Origin: Phyto melanocephala
Taxonomy: Eukaryota; Arthropoda; Insecta; Diptera; Rhinophoridae
Reading direction: 5' to 3'
Length of the DNA stretch: 64,000 nucleotides
Assembly (NCBI GenBank): GCA_941918925.1
Contig: OW799233.1
Span: 151,811,845-151,875,844 of the forward strand
This document shows, piece after piece, positions 35,752-46,853 of the stretch (positions are counted from its first letter, which is position 1; every line of letters starts with the position of its first letter). The notes under the pieces are model-generated. The model had not been told where the DNA came from, did not search any database, and worked only from the letters and a program-made list of their open reading frames with translations. A program made the translations under genes and the position numbers.

Positions 35752-36420
35752 AAGAAAAAATATGGTTATGGTAACCATAATCGAAGAGCAACATACTATG
35801 ATTGAATTGTATGATTATGGTTAAAACATATAATGGTTACCAGTTATCATTATTATGTTTAATTAAAGTATCATTCAATAATCATATATATGACTACAAT
35901 TGAACTCGACAATCTTTGCTTTTTACGGCAAATTATTGTCTTTTGCTGTAACACACACATATTTATTGTACTTACTAATTTAATTGCAATTTTTTTTACC
36001 AATATTTTTTTACATTTTCTCGTTTATTTTTAAATTTTCTTTAATTTTTCAAAATTTTTGCTAATTTTTTGACATCTCAAACTTTTAAAATAATAGAAAT
36101 TTATTCAGCAAGAAGAAAAACAGTTGAAATCAAATTATTATTAAAAAAAATCATGGCTTGATTAATTTGTAATCATAATGTTGTCTCACCTATTTTTTAA
36201 TGATTGTTTGTAGTTTTTAATGCTTTTGAATATAATGTTATGTTTGTCAAATTTATTTTTTTAAATCATACTATTTTTAAATGATAACCATTATGAAATT
36301 TTTACGAAAAATAAACATTAAATGATACAATTCAAACAAATGCTTGATTATCGTTTTATTAAGACTACTTTAGACGAATTAAATTATAAAAAATAATAGT
36401 CTCCATACAAATATATTAAT
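35752..36420 (-). mobile_element. TIR element (GCAAAGAAAAA type), inverted copy
   Basis: ACGCAAAGAAAAAATATGG and AACCATAATCGAAGAGCAAC at the left are the reverse complement of the right end of 26801-28269. Further in, the complement of CAATCAAGCATTTGTTT (near 36335) matches that element's left half. It lacks the TGTCACGTACG insertion, so it shows the unoccupied state. The right boundary is approximate. Confidence 0.6.
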
Positions 36421-36592
36421 TTTGACTGTTTGTGGTCTGCAGACTGCCGTCGTCTATGTATTTATTTCATATTAAAACAATTACATTGTTATTTACTTTT
36501 CCAGCCCCGATGTAAGCATTTTAGTTTTGATATACATACACAAATAAATGAAAAATAGTAAAAAACGGAAAAAATTCAAAAAAAGCTAAAAC

Positions 36593-37838
36593 TATAAATA
36601 AGAAATTGTGAAAAAAAAGTGCAAATAGTGAATTTAAAGAAGGTAAGTAAAAAATGAATTTAAAAAGTGTTATTTTAAGTTAATTTAGTGTAATTAGTTC
36701 AAATTGTTCTAGGTTTGTAAAAAAAAACCGAAGTCGGTGTAAAAAATTAGCCGGTAACGCCGCCATTTATTTCAAGAGCCAACGGCGTTTACAGAAAAAA
36801 ATGGGTGGCGGCTAAAAGTTTAATTAATTTATCAAAAATTGTAAGTGTGTTTTATGTAGAACTTTTGGAAAAGTTTAATTCATTTAGAAATTTATTTATT
36901 TAAAAAAATAGTTAATATAAGCGATTTTCATCAAATTCGTTATATCGCTTTTTTACTATATTAGTGTCATACATCAAAAATTTTATATTTGAATCTCCTT
37001 TATATATAAAAATGTTATTTCTCCATTTTTTCAAATACGTGATTTTGTTAAAAGTTATTTAAAAAGTGAAATTTTGAAAATTTTTTGATTTTTTCAAGTT
37101 TAAAAATTAAAATAGTTGAGCTTCAGTAAATAACTTTGGTTTGCTTTTAATTGGATCTGTTTGCTGTAAGATTCAGAATTTACATTAGGCCATTGAGTTA
37201 TTGGTTTAAAGGATTGTAGATGCAGGTCAAAGCACAATTGCTCTTATCGATCCCCATTTATAATCTCGCAAGAGGATAAGCGAATACGCATTTAAATTAA
37301 TTGTACAGCTTTCATTTATCAATATTTTGTTAAATGCGTTCGTTTATTTCAATGAGCCAATTTCACAAATGTGATTGGTAAATATATGGTAGCATATAAC
37401 AGACCATAGCAAAGCTGGTTTTCCTTACCCCAAATTATTTTTCTGTAGAGTAACCTCTAAGTACATAATTTTAAATTTCAAACTTGAAAAATATCAATTG
37501 TAAAATCGTTTTTAATTCTTCATAAAAGAGAATAAAAGGTAAACATATTGCTGAAATAAATTCCATTTTATTTTAATATTATCAATATTAGTTGTAACAT
37601 CCTAGCAGACACTATATTTTGCTAAATACTAAAAGTTTTAAACGTATTATATACGATTTATTTTTCGTTTTCATTTATTTTAAAGTATTTTTTATTTTTT
37701 CAGATTTAAGAAAAGTTGTGTTCAAGCAAAAACTTTATGCCTTGTTAAGCCAAGTTCCCGAAAACCTATTGAATGTACCCGAAGAAGAACATTTATCAAA
37801 ACATGTATTTATAATTTAAAAAAATATAAAAAAATAAA
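36593..37838 (+). other. possible spliced mini-gene inside the 34.5-38.7 kb element
   Basis: TATAAATA lies at 36593-36600, an AAG|GTAAGT donor at 36642/36643, and a pyrimidine-rich acceptor ending CAG at 37701-37703. The following exon reads LRKVVFKQKLYALLSQVPEN then LLNVPEEEHLSKHVFII, a stop at 37817-37819 and AATAAA at 37833-37838. The predicted 40-residue tail is hydrophilic, unlike the surrounding AT-rich frames, but I do not recognise it. The leader exon contains no good ATG, so another exon would be needed for a complete protein. Alternatives are a decayed transposase end or a captured host exon. Confidence 0.3.
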
Positions 37839-38739
37839 CAATTTGTACTATTTAAGGCCAAAACCACTCTTTTAACTTAAAACAATTAATTTTACCAACT
37901 AAAAATAAGATATGTAAATATGTATGTATATTTAAAAAACTATTAAAATCTATTTAATCTGTTAATAAATAAAAAAGTAACAAAAATTAAAAGTCTTTAT
38001 TGAAGGTGTATGTAGTGAAAGAAAGTTAGATTTTACTAAGAATTAGTTCACTGCTATTTCATTGAGAAAAAATAGTTCTTCATATAAGAAAAGTTTTACC
38101 TAAATATGGAAATAACTTCTTTTATTTAAAGTAGTTTTGCTTACTTTAAGTTGATATTTGTACTCAAATATAATACTACTTTCTTAAAAATAACACAAAA
38201 TATACTCAAATTAAGTTAACGTCTTATACTAAATTTCAAGAATTTGTTGACAGTTTCAAATAATACTTCATAATATTAAGTACAACCATGTACTTAAATT
38301 AAAGAAATTTTTAATGAATAATAATCACAAAAACTTAATTTAAGAAAAATTTAACTTGAAATAAGTTAAATATTTTTTAAAAATAATAAAAACAACTTTA
38401 TTTAAGTTAAAATCGTTCGTAAAAACAAGATAAATTAACTATATAATGCCCCATACTCATACATTTTTAACTTAATATTAGAAAATTTTATTAAGTTTGT
38501 GTAAAAAAAATGGTTAGTTGTAGCAAGTGTGAATAAGTAAAAAGTATAATTTAACTTCATCGTAGTAAAAATTTACTAATTTCTAGTTAATTATAGAAAA
38601 TTATTTATACTGTAATTTAGGAAAAATATAAACTTCGTTTAAGTTTTATTTTACTTGGAGCCAAATCATTACCGAATTTCTTTAATTTTAGTAAAATTTA
38701 CTTAAATTTAGTAAACTTTTTTTTGAGTGTACTGCGAAT

Positions 38740-39230
38740 TCTCTTCAACGTATATTAGTTATATCTGTGCAAGCCTTAAAAACTTGACCAACTGTCATTA
38801 AAATAGATGTTGCTAAACAACTTTAAAGGCCTTCTTTGAATTATAGTTTTTATGAATAATTTATTTGTTTTTGTAAACTTTTTTATTACGTATAAGAGAA
38901 AACAAAAAAAATATATTTTGAAGTTCATGTACCAATAAAAGTTTTTTTTTTAATTTTTGTCTGATTCATAGTTCAATAGATTTCTTTATAACCCAGCATT
39001 GTGTTTTACATGATCTATTAAAATACAGTTTTTGATTTATTTATTTGTGAACACAGTTTCTGCTTTATCGATTGCAATTTGTATTGCTAAAGGTCAACTA
39101 ATAAAAAACGTATAAAAATGCAAAAATGGTAAAACTAATGAAATCTGGCCGGTACAGAGACAAAAGAAATGCAAAACAACTTTTTTAAAAAACTTTAAGC
39201 AGAGCTACAAAAAAAGTAAAAAAATCGTTG
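38740..39230. other. AT-rich non-coding sequence
   Basis: No structure was recognised. Confidence 0.4.
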
Positions 39231-39234
39231 AGTT

Positions 39235-39305
39235 TAAAAAAATAGGAGCACTATATTAGACTGTGCTGAATTGTGGTTATATACCGTACTAAAAATGTAA
39301 GTATA
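39235..39305 (+). repeat. left-end fragment of a stem-loop-ended element
   Basis: AATAGGAGCACTATATTAGAC, TGTGCTGAATTGTGG and TTATATACCG correspond to the AAGTAAGAGCACTATATTCGGC...TATACCC start of that family, with substitutions. The Helitron at 39306 follows directly. Confidence 0.5.
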
Positions 39306-39950
39306 TCTATATATATATAAATCAATGTGTGTTTGTATGTTTGTTTGTGCTTTATAGACGGTTTAACGGCTGGACCGATTTCCTTGAAATTTTCACAGCA
39401 TCTTTCTGTATGTTTGAAAGGAACTATAGGCTATACCTTGGTTTGAAATTGTAAGTGGGCGGAGTGCCACGCCCTATTAAAGAATAAGTATTAAATATTA
39501 TATATCATGAAAGTTAATGCAGCTAGAGTCTTCAAATTAAGTACGGTAAACTTTGACATCCACATGAACATTTGGGTAAAAAATAGGCGGACTTTCAATA
39601 GTAGGCGTGGCCACATGAATTAAATACTAAAATTCGTATATTTGGAAAACGATATCGATTAGAGTTGTAAAATTTTGCAAGAGCAACTTTGACACCCAAA
39701 TACACATTTCTGGAAAAAATGGGTACATTAGAAATAGTGGGCGTGGCACCTACCATATGAGTTAAATACTAAAATTCGTATATCTGGAAAACGATATCGA
39801 TTAGAGTACTAAAATTTTGTAAAAGCAACTTTGATATTCAAATAAACATTTATCGAAAAAATGGGTGCATTAACAAAAGTGGGCGTGGCACCTGCCATAT
39901 GAATTAAATACTGAAATTTGGAGTGGCCAAGCACACCGGGTATTAGCTAG
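39306..39950 (+). mobile_element. non-autonomous Helitron with 142-bp tandem units
   Basis: It begins TCTATATATATATAAATCAA after an A and ends CACCGGGTATTAGCTAG before a T, the canonical A|TC...CTAG|T insertion. The 3' hairpin is weak (GTG...CAC). Internally AATTAAATACTAAAATTCG recurs with a spacing of 142 bp (about 39619, 39761, 39903), each unit followed by or containing GTGGGCGTGGCACC. It has no Rep/helicase coding. Confidence 0.85.
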
Positions 39951-40168
39951 TATTAAATAATTAATAAATCATCTATAGAAAAATGTAAAATAAAAAACAT
40001 TTTTATGAGTTTTTTTTTTAAGCAAAGTAAATAAAATCAAAACAAATAAAAAAGCTCGTTATTCGTGTAGAATTTCTGCTCCTAAGAAAAACAGTCCTGT
40101 CGCTTCTTTTTCATTAATTCTTTTTTTTTTTTTTGTTTTGTTTTACCAAATAAAAAACGGATATTATT

Positions 40169-40676
40169 AAAGGTGGTTAAATTTTTAATGCTAATGTTGA
40201 ATGAAAGCCACACCTATACGTCAAGTGTTTTTTTCTGCATTTCATTTGAAATTTCTCAATTTGGGACTTACTCAATTTGATCCATGGATAGATGCAGAAT
40301 CGAGCAACGCATTAAAGTTATTCAGGCTTATTATAAAACTGGGCATTCAAATCAAAATGCATTTTGTACACTTCGTGATTCTTTTGATTAACATAATCGT
40401 TCGAATTCATTCACAATCGGGAGAATTGTGAAATATATTTAAATTTCAGCGAAACAGATCTGTATAGAATGTGAAAATATCTGCGAATGCCATCTCAGTT
40501 CGTTGAATGGAAAAATTATTGTTTTTCGCAGTCAACTTCGATTCACCATTGTGGCCAACAATTGAACATCAACATTGTCATTGAAAATTTGAACCATTGG
40601 ATGGTAGTGTTGCGCTAAGGTCGCGGCGGCCATTTGGCTGACATTTTGTTCCATACATAAAATTTAGCCACCCTTT
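40169..40676 (+). mobile_element. mariner deletion derivative, copy 2
   Basis: The ends AAGGTGGTTAAATTTTTAATG and, reversed, AAGGGTGGCTAAATTTTATG are flanked by TA. The interior aligns with 8681-9287: GAATCGAGCAACGC, the helix-turn-helix block GHSNQNAFCTLRDSF, ATTGAACATCAACATTGTCA, and the terminal GGHLADILFHT-like coding just before the right TIR. The catalytic domain is deleted as in copy 1, so the two descend from one deleted master. Confidence 0.8.
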
Positions 40677-41123
40677 ATGTACGATAGGAAAAACATAAGC
40701 ACCAACAATTAAACTTAATTTGTTCATGTACGAATAAGAATAACCTGTTTAGAGACGATTACCCGAATGAATATAATATAGTTCTTTTGTTCTTTAACAA
40801 CGAAATGGTAAAAGAAGTTGATGCTACTTTTTTCCAGTATAAAAAGTATGAATTTGTTTAAATTAATGTAAGAGTAAAGAGCATACGTTTTTGTGTTAGC
40901 CTTAATACGTCAAATTCAAATTAACTAATATATATTTCAAATCTACATTAGAATTCCTATTTCATACGGCCGGTAGAGTTTAAAAAAATTTTAAATACTA
41001 AAATACGTGTGCGAAATTCAGTTTTAATCAATCTCCATTAACATGACGGTTACGGTATAGTTTCTATAACGATTTTTTGTTATCGAAAATAACTAATAGT
41101 TTTTTCTATATTGTTCTGTCATA

Positions 41124-42600
41124 TATTATATACACATGTAGGGGGAATATCGAAACAGACTACTACTATCACGGGTCCCTTTTCGACCCCCTTCGCTCCT
41201 CAGTGATTTCGTGTCTACCACGCCACAACCGGCGTTTGCTCTGGACTAGGAAAACGATTTCACACTGCCGACTGGTGATTGTCGACAATCCTCATCGCAC
41301 AGTCCTTTGTAACCGCCAGCATCTCTCTCAGACTAAGGTCCCCCATCGCACTCACACTTAAAGTGTGCTTGCCTGTGATCCTTAATCTTCCGCTCGCCAA
41401 CGCCGGATACTCGCATACTACATGCGCTGCCGTCTCGGCATCCTCCAGGCACATTCTACAAATATCATCATCCACGACCTGCATCCTCTTCAGATGATAT
41501 TTGAAGTTACCATGTCCTGTAATCAACGCAGTGATCCAGCCCATCATACTCCGATTAAAACCGAGTATCTTCACTGCACCCCTGCCAAGTGGCTCACTGA
41601 GCACCATACGGGCCTGTATACACGTGGTTCCCTCCATCCACCTTCGCAAGTTTATAGAGTTCATACATTGAAAGATCCTCGCCCGCACTAACCCATTACC
41701 CAGAGCAGTTCTGGGTTCCGGTCCGCAGAATGCAGCCTCAGACCCCTTCTTCGCAAGGTCGTCAGCAGCCTCATTCCCAGCTATGCTCACGTGTCCCTAA
41801 ACCCACATCAGCGTTACCTCATTTGTATTGAGCTTTAGAACACACTCAAGCACCAAAGAGGAGTTCACATCTATCCGCTGCATACGTTTTATAACCGACT
41901 GGTTGTCAAGTGCAATAAGAATGCTCTTCCCATACATTCGACATTCCAACAGGTGGTCCAACGCGTGCAGCAAGCCAAGCATTTCTGCCTGATAGACTGA
42001 CACGTACTCCCCCAGATTCAGGGTGCAGGATAAGTTCAACTCAGATGAGTACACACCAGCACCTGCCCTTCCGTCCATAAAGGACCCATCAGTAAAGATA
42101 CTGATGTCATTCTCCATGCACTCATCGTGCATGAATCCATCCGCTATGAGCGTGTGATGTAGCCTTTCGACCACTTTCACCCGACTCATGCGCTCCATCG
42201 GCATTTGAGCCTACCTAACCTCTTTATCCACGAGGTCCAGGATTCTCCTATGCCCCAAAACCGATCCAAAGCGATACCACATGCCATCGCTTCGCATCCG
42301 AATCGCCGATCTTGCCGCCGTCTCCCTTACTAATAAGTCCAACGGCAGCAATCCCAGCATTGCCTCCATCGCTTGCGTTGGTGTGGTACGTATCGCGCCA
42401 CATATACCAATGCAAGCAGTCCTTTGAACCCCGTCCAACTTCCGTCTAATCGTCGCCTGGGAGGCCTTCGGCCACCAGACAACAGATGCATAAGTGGTCG
42501 TCGGTCTCACCACCACTGTGTAAATCCAGTGTGCAGCCTTAGGTGAGAATCCCCACTTCCGACCTCAAACCCGTTTACACTAATGCTATGTTATATGATA
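41124..42600 (-). mobile_element. LOA/I-like non-LTR retrotransposon, 5'-truncated, with TSD
   Basis: TGTTCTGTCATA is present at 41112-41123 and at 42601-42612, a 12-bp TSD. The insert is far more GC-rich than its flanks and encodes, on the minus strand, the end of a reverse transcriptase, RNase H and a CCHC motif. The 3' end (41124 side) has no long poly-A, only a short TATAATATA-like tail. It landed inside a relative of the TIR element at 26801-28269, whose left part is recognisable at 41040-41123 and right part near 42880-43080. Confidence 0.82.
41260..42580 (-). pseudogene. non-LTR ORF2 C-terminus: thumb, RNase H, CCHC zinc knuckle
   Basis: A single frame runs from about 42580 to a stop at 41260-41262 with only two internal stops (near 42208 and in the WV*GHVSIAGNE block near 41794). 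In order: WGFSPKAAHWIYTVVVRP and YASVVWWPKA (thumb/connection); IFTDGSFMDGRAGAGVY, YQAEMLGLLHAL, ALDNQSV and GNEAADDLAKKG, which supply the Asp-Glu-Asp-Asp metal ligands of RNase H; and CRMCLEDAETAAHVVCEYP, a CCHC-type motif. RNase H removes the RNA strand during element copying and is typical of LOA/I-group LINEs, which fits better than jockey. The catalytic reverse-transcriptase motifs are missing through 5' truncation. Few lesions suggest relative youth. Confidence 0.88.
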
Positions 42601-42619
42601 TGTTCTGTCATAGATTTTT

Positions 42620-43455
42620 CTAACATATTCCGGTGTTAAGGTATTTACTGTCGTATTTACAATAAATATTACAAGTATATTGAAGGGTTATTTGACGAGT
42701 TTCTGTGCATTATCTGTAAAATAAGCTTTAGATATACCTAAAATATGTTCTGTGGATATGCCAGTTGATGTTTACTTTTAAAAATAGTATGATTTACAAA
42801 ATTGTATGACAAAAAATGGTATGATCTCTTTGCAAAAGTAACGTTTTATTTTATATCATTTATTTCTATAACCAGTAACCAATAAAATTTTAGTGAAAAA
42901 ACAGTATAATTACAATGCAATCAAGCTATTTTTATTTTCTTCTTGCTGAATAAATTTTCTTATTTTAAAAGATCGATTCAATATTGAAAAATTTAAAAAA
43001 AAAAATCAAAATAAACAATAAAATGTAAAATAATATTGGCAAAAAAATTGGATATGTTAAGAAAGTCACAATCAATATAATAGTTAAATTATTATCTGTT
43101 ATAGAGCAGCTAATTTAACTTAAAGATGCTAGTACCTCACATGTAGGTTGTAGTCTTAAATTTTCTGCATTAAAAATTGTCATATGTGGACCATAAAACA
43201 AATTAAAAAGTACATATACTTATGTACCCGTGTTTTTTCTTAAATGATCATACCAAATGTACCATTTTTATACACTTCTTATTTTTTTTCTTATTTTTTT
43301 TTTTTTTTTTTTGTTCTGGAGTATGTCAAACTACATATTTAAAAAAAATCACTTCAACTCCGGAAATTGTAAAACTCCATACATAAAAAAAGAGAGGCAA
43401 AAATTGCTCTCCTTAACGCTATCAGCTTATGTAATTACACAATGGTACAACCTGT
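42620..43455. other. AT-rich sequence, partly remnant of a TIR element
   Basis: 42880-43080 resembles, in the same order, the middle of 26801-27160 (an AAATAAATTTT...CTTATTTTAAAAG stretch, then AAAATTTAAAAAAAAAAATC and AATATTGGCAAA), consistent with the host of the preceding non-LTR insertion. No gene was seen. Confidence 0.4.
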
Positions 43456-43459
43456 ATGA

Positions 43460-43512
43460 AAGGTAAATATATAACATTCGGCACAGCCGAATATAGTACT
43501 GTTACTTGTTGT
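43460..43512 (-). repeat. left-end fragment of a stem-loop-ended element
   Basis: The reverse strand reads AACAAGTAACAGTACTATAT, then TTCGGCTGTGCCGAATG, a perfect stem like that at 8554-8570. The remainder of the element cannot be followed into the flanking T-rich DNA. Confidence 0.65.
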
Positions 43513-43514
43513 TT

Positions 43515-45005
43515 TTCATTTTGCTCAGCATATCTTCATGTTATTTTTTCCCGTATTCGAAATCACCTGGAGTCTTCCGGTCGTATACATAATTTTAATT
43601 AAATGCTCTGTTTATAACACTTATACGTATGTATGTACGTATTTATAATAAGAGAAAATGCAATAACGAATGCCTTTTAAAAAAACATAAAATAATTACC
43701 TTGAAATTGTTGTTTTACAAAAGGTTATGGCGTGGTTTTTTTATTTCTTTCTTACCAAATGGTATGACTTGATTTTTAACTTAACTTTTTATTACATTTT
43801 GAACAGCCTTGACCATATCATATTTAATGATGATGTATTGATTCAAAGTTCGTAAAATTTAATTTAAACGAAAAAAGTTACTTTATTTTTATCATTCGTT
43901 TAAATGTTTGCCATGTCATTTTGCACATCATTTTGGCAAATAAAAAGAAAAGAAAGATTTTGTCTGTTTTATTTTACTGTTTGGCCAATTACAATAAACA
44001 CTTAATTTTTATTATTGTTTTTGTTTAACTTTTTTCAAATTTCTTTTTTGCTTCTTTGCGTAAAGAGTGGCAACATGACAACTAAGCGAGGCTACAAATG
44101 ATTTTTATTTATACTTGATTTGCTTTGTACAAACACGCAAACTGTTTTGTGTGCATTAATATTTGGTTTGTTGGTTCTCGTACTTGCATATCTGTTACGG
44201 ATCATGAGCGCCTTTATTATGGGATCCGGTCTTAAATGTGTTTTTTTTTTATAGTAAAAGCTTTCGGTATTACTAGTATGCTTTTGGATATAAATTTATG
44301 AGAAATTCTTTTGATTTTAATAATTTCCTGTATAAATAATTAAAAGTTTAAGAACTAAGAAATTAGTATCTGATAAAATGTATAGCAATCAATTAGAAAT
44401 TGTACACAATACGTACGTTTTGTTAATTCACATCAGTTTTATTAAGTAAAATTTAGTTTTTTTTTAATAATATTAGATGTGCTTGGCTTTTTTAAGTTTT
44501 TATGAAAAAAAATAAGGTTTTCATTTAAGAATCTTGTGGAAAAATTCAATAAATTTTTAAAATTCGTTTTTAGTTGCAATAAACAATATTATAATGGTCA
44601 AATAAAAAATATGTGTAGAAAAAATTTTAGTTAGTCAAACATTGGATTAGACAGATTTTGTCACATTTATTTTAAAATGTCATGTATTATTATAAACAAA
44701 AGTAAAACTAGGTTGCTGGCCTGATTAAACAACTTAAAATGTTGAATAGACTTTCTAAAAATTCTTTCTGATGGTATAAGTTTTACATAAAACTTATCTT
44801 ATCTTATATTGCAACATCAATACATTTCGTATAAAACAATTGAAATATTGATTGTCTTATACATATAAATGAAATTCATATGCAAAAATTTTAATTAAGT
44901 CGTGTTTTTTCTGCCAAAACAGCTGCCATCAACTTTTTTTTTTGGCAAAAAAGAAATGTTTTTCATCACAACATCAAGCAAACAAGGCTAAAAAAACAAA
45001 ATTAA
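43515..45005. other. AT-rich non-coding sequence
   Basis: No structure was recognised. Confidence 0.4.
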
Positions 45006-45292
45006 TTAACAACAAGTAAAAGTACTGCATTCGGCCGTGTCGAATCTGTTAATGGCCTTCAACCTCATCTACATATGTAGGTATAATGACCATATCCTAG
45101 CTAATTCCAGATTTTAGATTTCATGCTATACGTAATTTTTTATTATTTTCGACGACGTTTTTGATTTTTAACTTTTACATAGTAAACTGTATTCACTTGT
45201 CAAGTCCTTATATTCGATACAAACATCAATGGGGTTAAATAAAAGCTCCGCAAATTTGTTTCCGACGCCATTTTGGATTTTATACTTTTTTA

Positions 45293-45410
45293 GAGCCGTA
45301 TTAATAAAAAATATTTTTGGTTTCTTAAAGGCTTATTTGACAGATGTTGTAGAAAATTTTGTCAAATAAGCGCTTCAAGAAACCTTAAATATTTTTTATG
45401 AATACGGCCC
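45293..45410. mobile_element. PIF/Harbinger-like palindromic MITE
   Basis: The 118-bp sequence is an almost complete inverted repeat with outer arms GAGCCGTATTAATAAAAAAT and, reversed, GGGCCGTATTCATAAAAAAT. It is flanked by TTA on both sides (45290-45292 and 45411-45413). A 3-bp TTA/TAA duplication is the PIF/Harbinger hallmark. It has no coding capacity. Confidence 0.8.
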
Positions 45411-45937
45411 TTAATAGTTTGTTTGCCTATAACTTTGCTGATTAGTGAGCGGTTTATTCAAAATTCTTCGGAAATATCTTCAGAAACACTCATATCTATT
45501 AAAAGTAATCAACGGGTTTAAAAATCGCTTTGAGGTTTAAAAATTCTAATTTTTGTTGTAACAATAGGGGAAAGAACAGAGGAAAGCTGTGAGGCAATTT
45601 TGCTGTATTTCAATATATATTTTGATACAACAAACATACATGTCTTTTCGATGTAGTTGACATAAGAAATTGGTTTAAACATACACATAGCCAGGTGGAC
45701 AATTTTTAGTGAACTCCGCCATTTATAAGCTTTCAGAAAATATATACTTTATGAAATCGTAAAAAATTTTTAAATTATTTTTTATTCGAACTTTTAACAT
45801 TTTAAAGACAATATTTTTTTATTTATTTATTTCTGGATTGAGTTCATTTTTATTTTAAATTCTTTTACTCGAAGAGATTAAATTTTTATGCCTGTGATAA
45901 TGGAAGAAAAAGCTCAAAAAGTAAATTTTTATCCCAA

Positions 45938-46005
45938 CACCAGCCGAGTGAAATGCATTTTCGAAACCAGCTACGTTTTCATCATCAGCACTCTTTGATC
46001 CGAAT
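45938..46005 (+). repeat. dispersed block, copy 2 of 3
   Basis: GTGAAATGCATTTTCGAAAC, CAGCTACG and TTTCATCATCAGCACTCTTT match the blocks at 34177-34255 (reversed) and 49451-49502. Confidence 0.65.
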
Positions 46006-46853
46006 GTGTTAGTGTTGGTGGGTTATATCATTTATTTAGCTTGCAAGTTTTTAACGAAATAGAAAATTTAAATTAAATATAGCATTTCTATTCGTATTTA
46101 CTGTGATAGTGAGTAAGAAAATGTTTTAGTAATTTCAAACAGAATGACAAGCCTTTAGATATGCTCTTACACTCTCTGTGAAGGATATAAAAAAGTAAGC
46201 ATTTGGCATTTTTTTAATTTTCTTGTTAATTAAAAAACATACAAATATTTTTTATATGTATAATTTAATATATTATTATAGATTTCAAAACTTTCTGTAG
46301 CCAGTTCACAAGCTTAATTTAGAAAAATTACTTTTATTCAAATCGAACATAAAACACATTTGTTTTGAAAAAATATGCAACGAAATTCGCATCCAAAATG
46401 AGTTATTTGTACACAAAACGAGATTATATCAGACGTTAGTACATATGTACGTGTGAAAGCAAAAATAATAATCCATCTGTAAGGTGGCAATTATGACTGA
46501 TATACGCAATTATATTTGAATTGTGATAGTGACGAATGATATGTAAAACACATCCCGTGTGAAAGCTGCTTAAGCCTTGATAATAACCATACTCAACACA
46601 TTTAGAAATAAATTACTTTACGTAAAAAAAATCTCCTCCAGTTTTGTACTGTATGAATTTCTTAGGTTTAAATAGAAAGCTAACTGTGAAAGTCGTCGCT
46701 AATAATTTATTTATTTTTCATTGTTTTGGAGAACATACACATCAATCATAATACTGTCAGAAATATTAAAGAGAACATTAGAAAAACAATTCCAAAAGAA
46801 AGAGGCATGCAATTGTTTAGACATTTTGGCAACATAAAAAAAATATAACATTT

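Larger units (their letters stand above)
34503..38730. mobile_element. 4.2-kb TIR element rich in TTAAGT/ACTTAA repeats
   Basis: The termini ACACCGAAAAAAAAG (34503-34517) and, reversed, ACACTCAAAAAAAAG (38716-38730) match at 13 of 15 positions. Next to them both flanks (about 750 bp each) are dense in ACTTAA/TTAAGT-type words with AGTAAATTTTACT phrases, giving an imperfect long inverted arrangement. The middle contains a nested family member (35752-36420), a stem-loop-element fragment (35378-35645), and a TATA-intron-exon arrangement (36593-37838). No known transposase domain is recognisable, so the superfamily is unassigned and the pairing of the two ends is an inference. Confidence 0.55.
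45011..46191 (+). mobile_element. stem-loop-ended element with nested MITE
   Basis: AACAAGTAAAAGTACTGCAT, the stem TTCGGCCGTGTCGAA and a CTTCAACCTCATC block start the element. The right part has TTTCAGAAAATATATACTTTA, AACAGAATGACAAGCC and a TGAAGGATATAA end. It contains GACGCCATTTTGGATTTTA (shared with 15058-17414), a Harbinger-like MITE (45293-45410) and dispersed block copy 2 (45938-46005). Confidence 0.65.

Noticed and set aside
41279..41691. Plus-strand open frames opposite the RNase H region
   Set aside because: They are antisense shadows of the GC-rich non-LTR coding sequence at 41260-42580.
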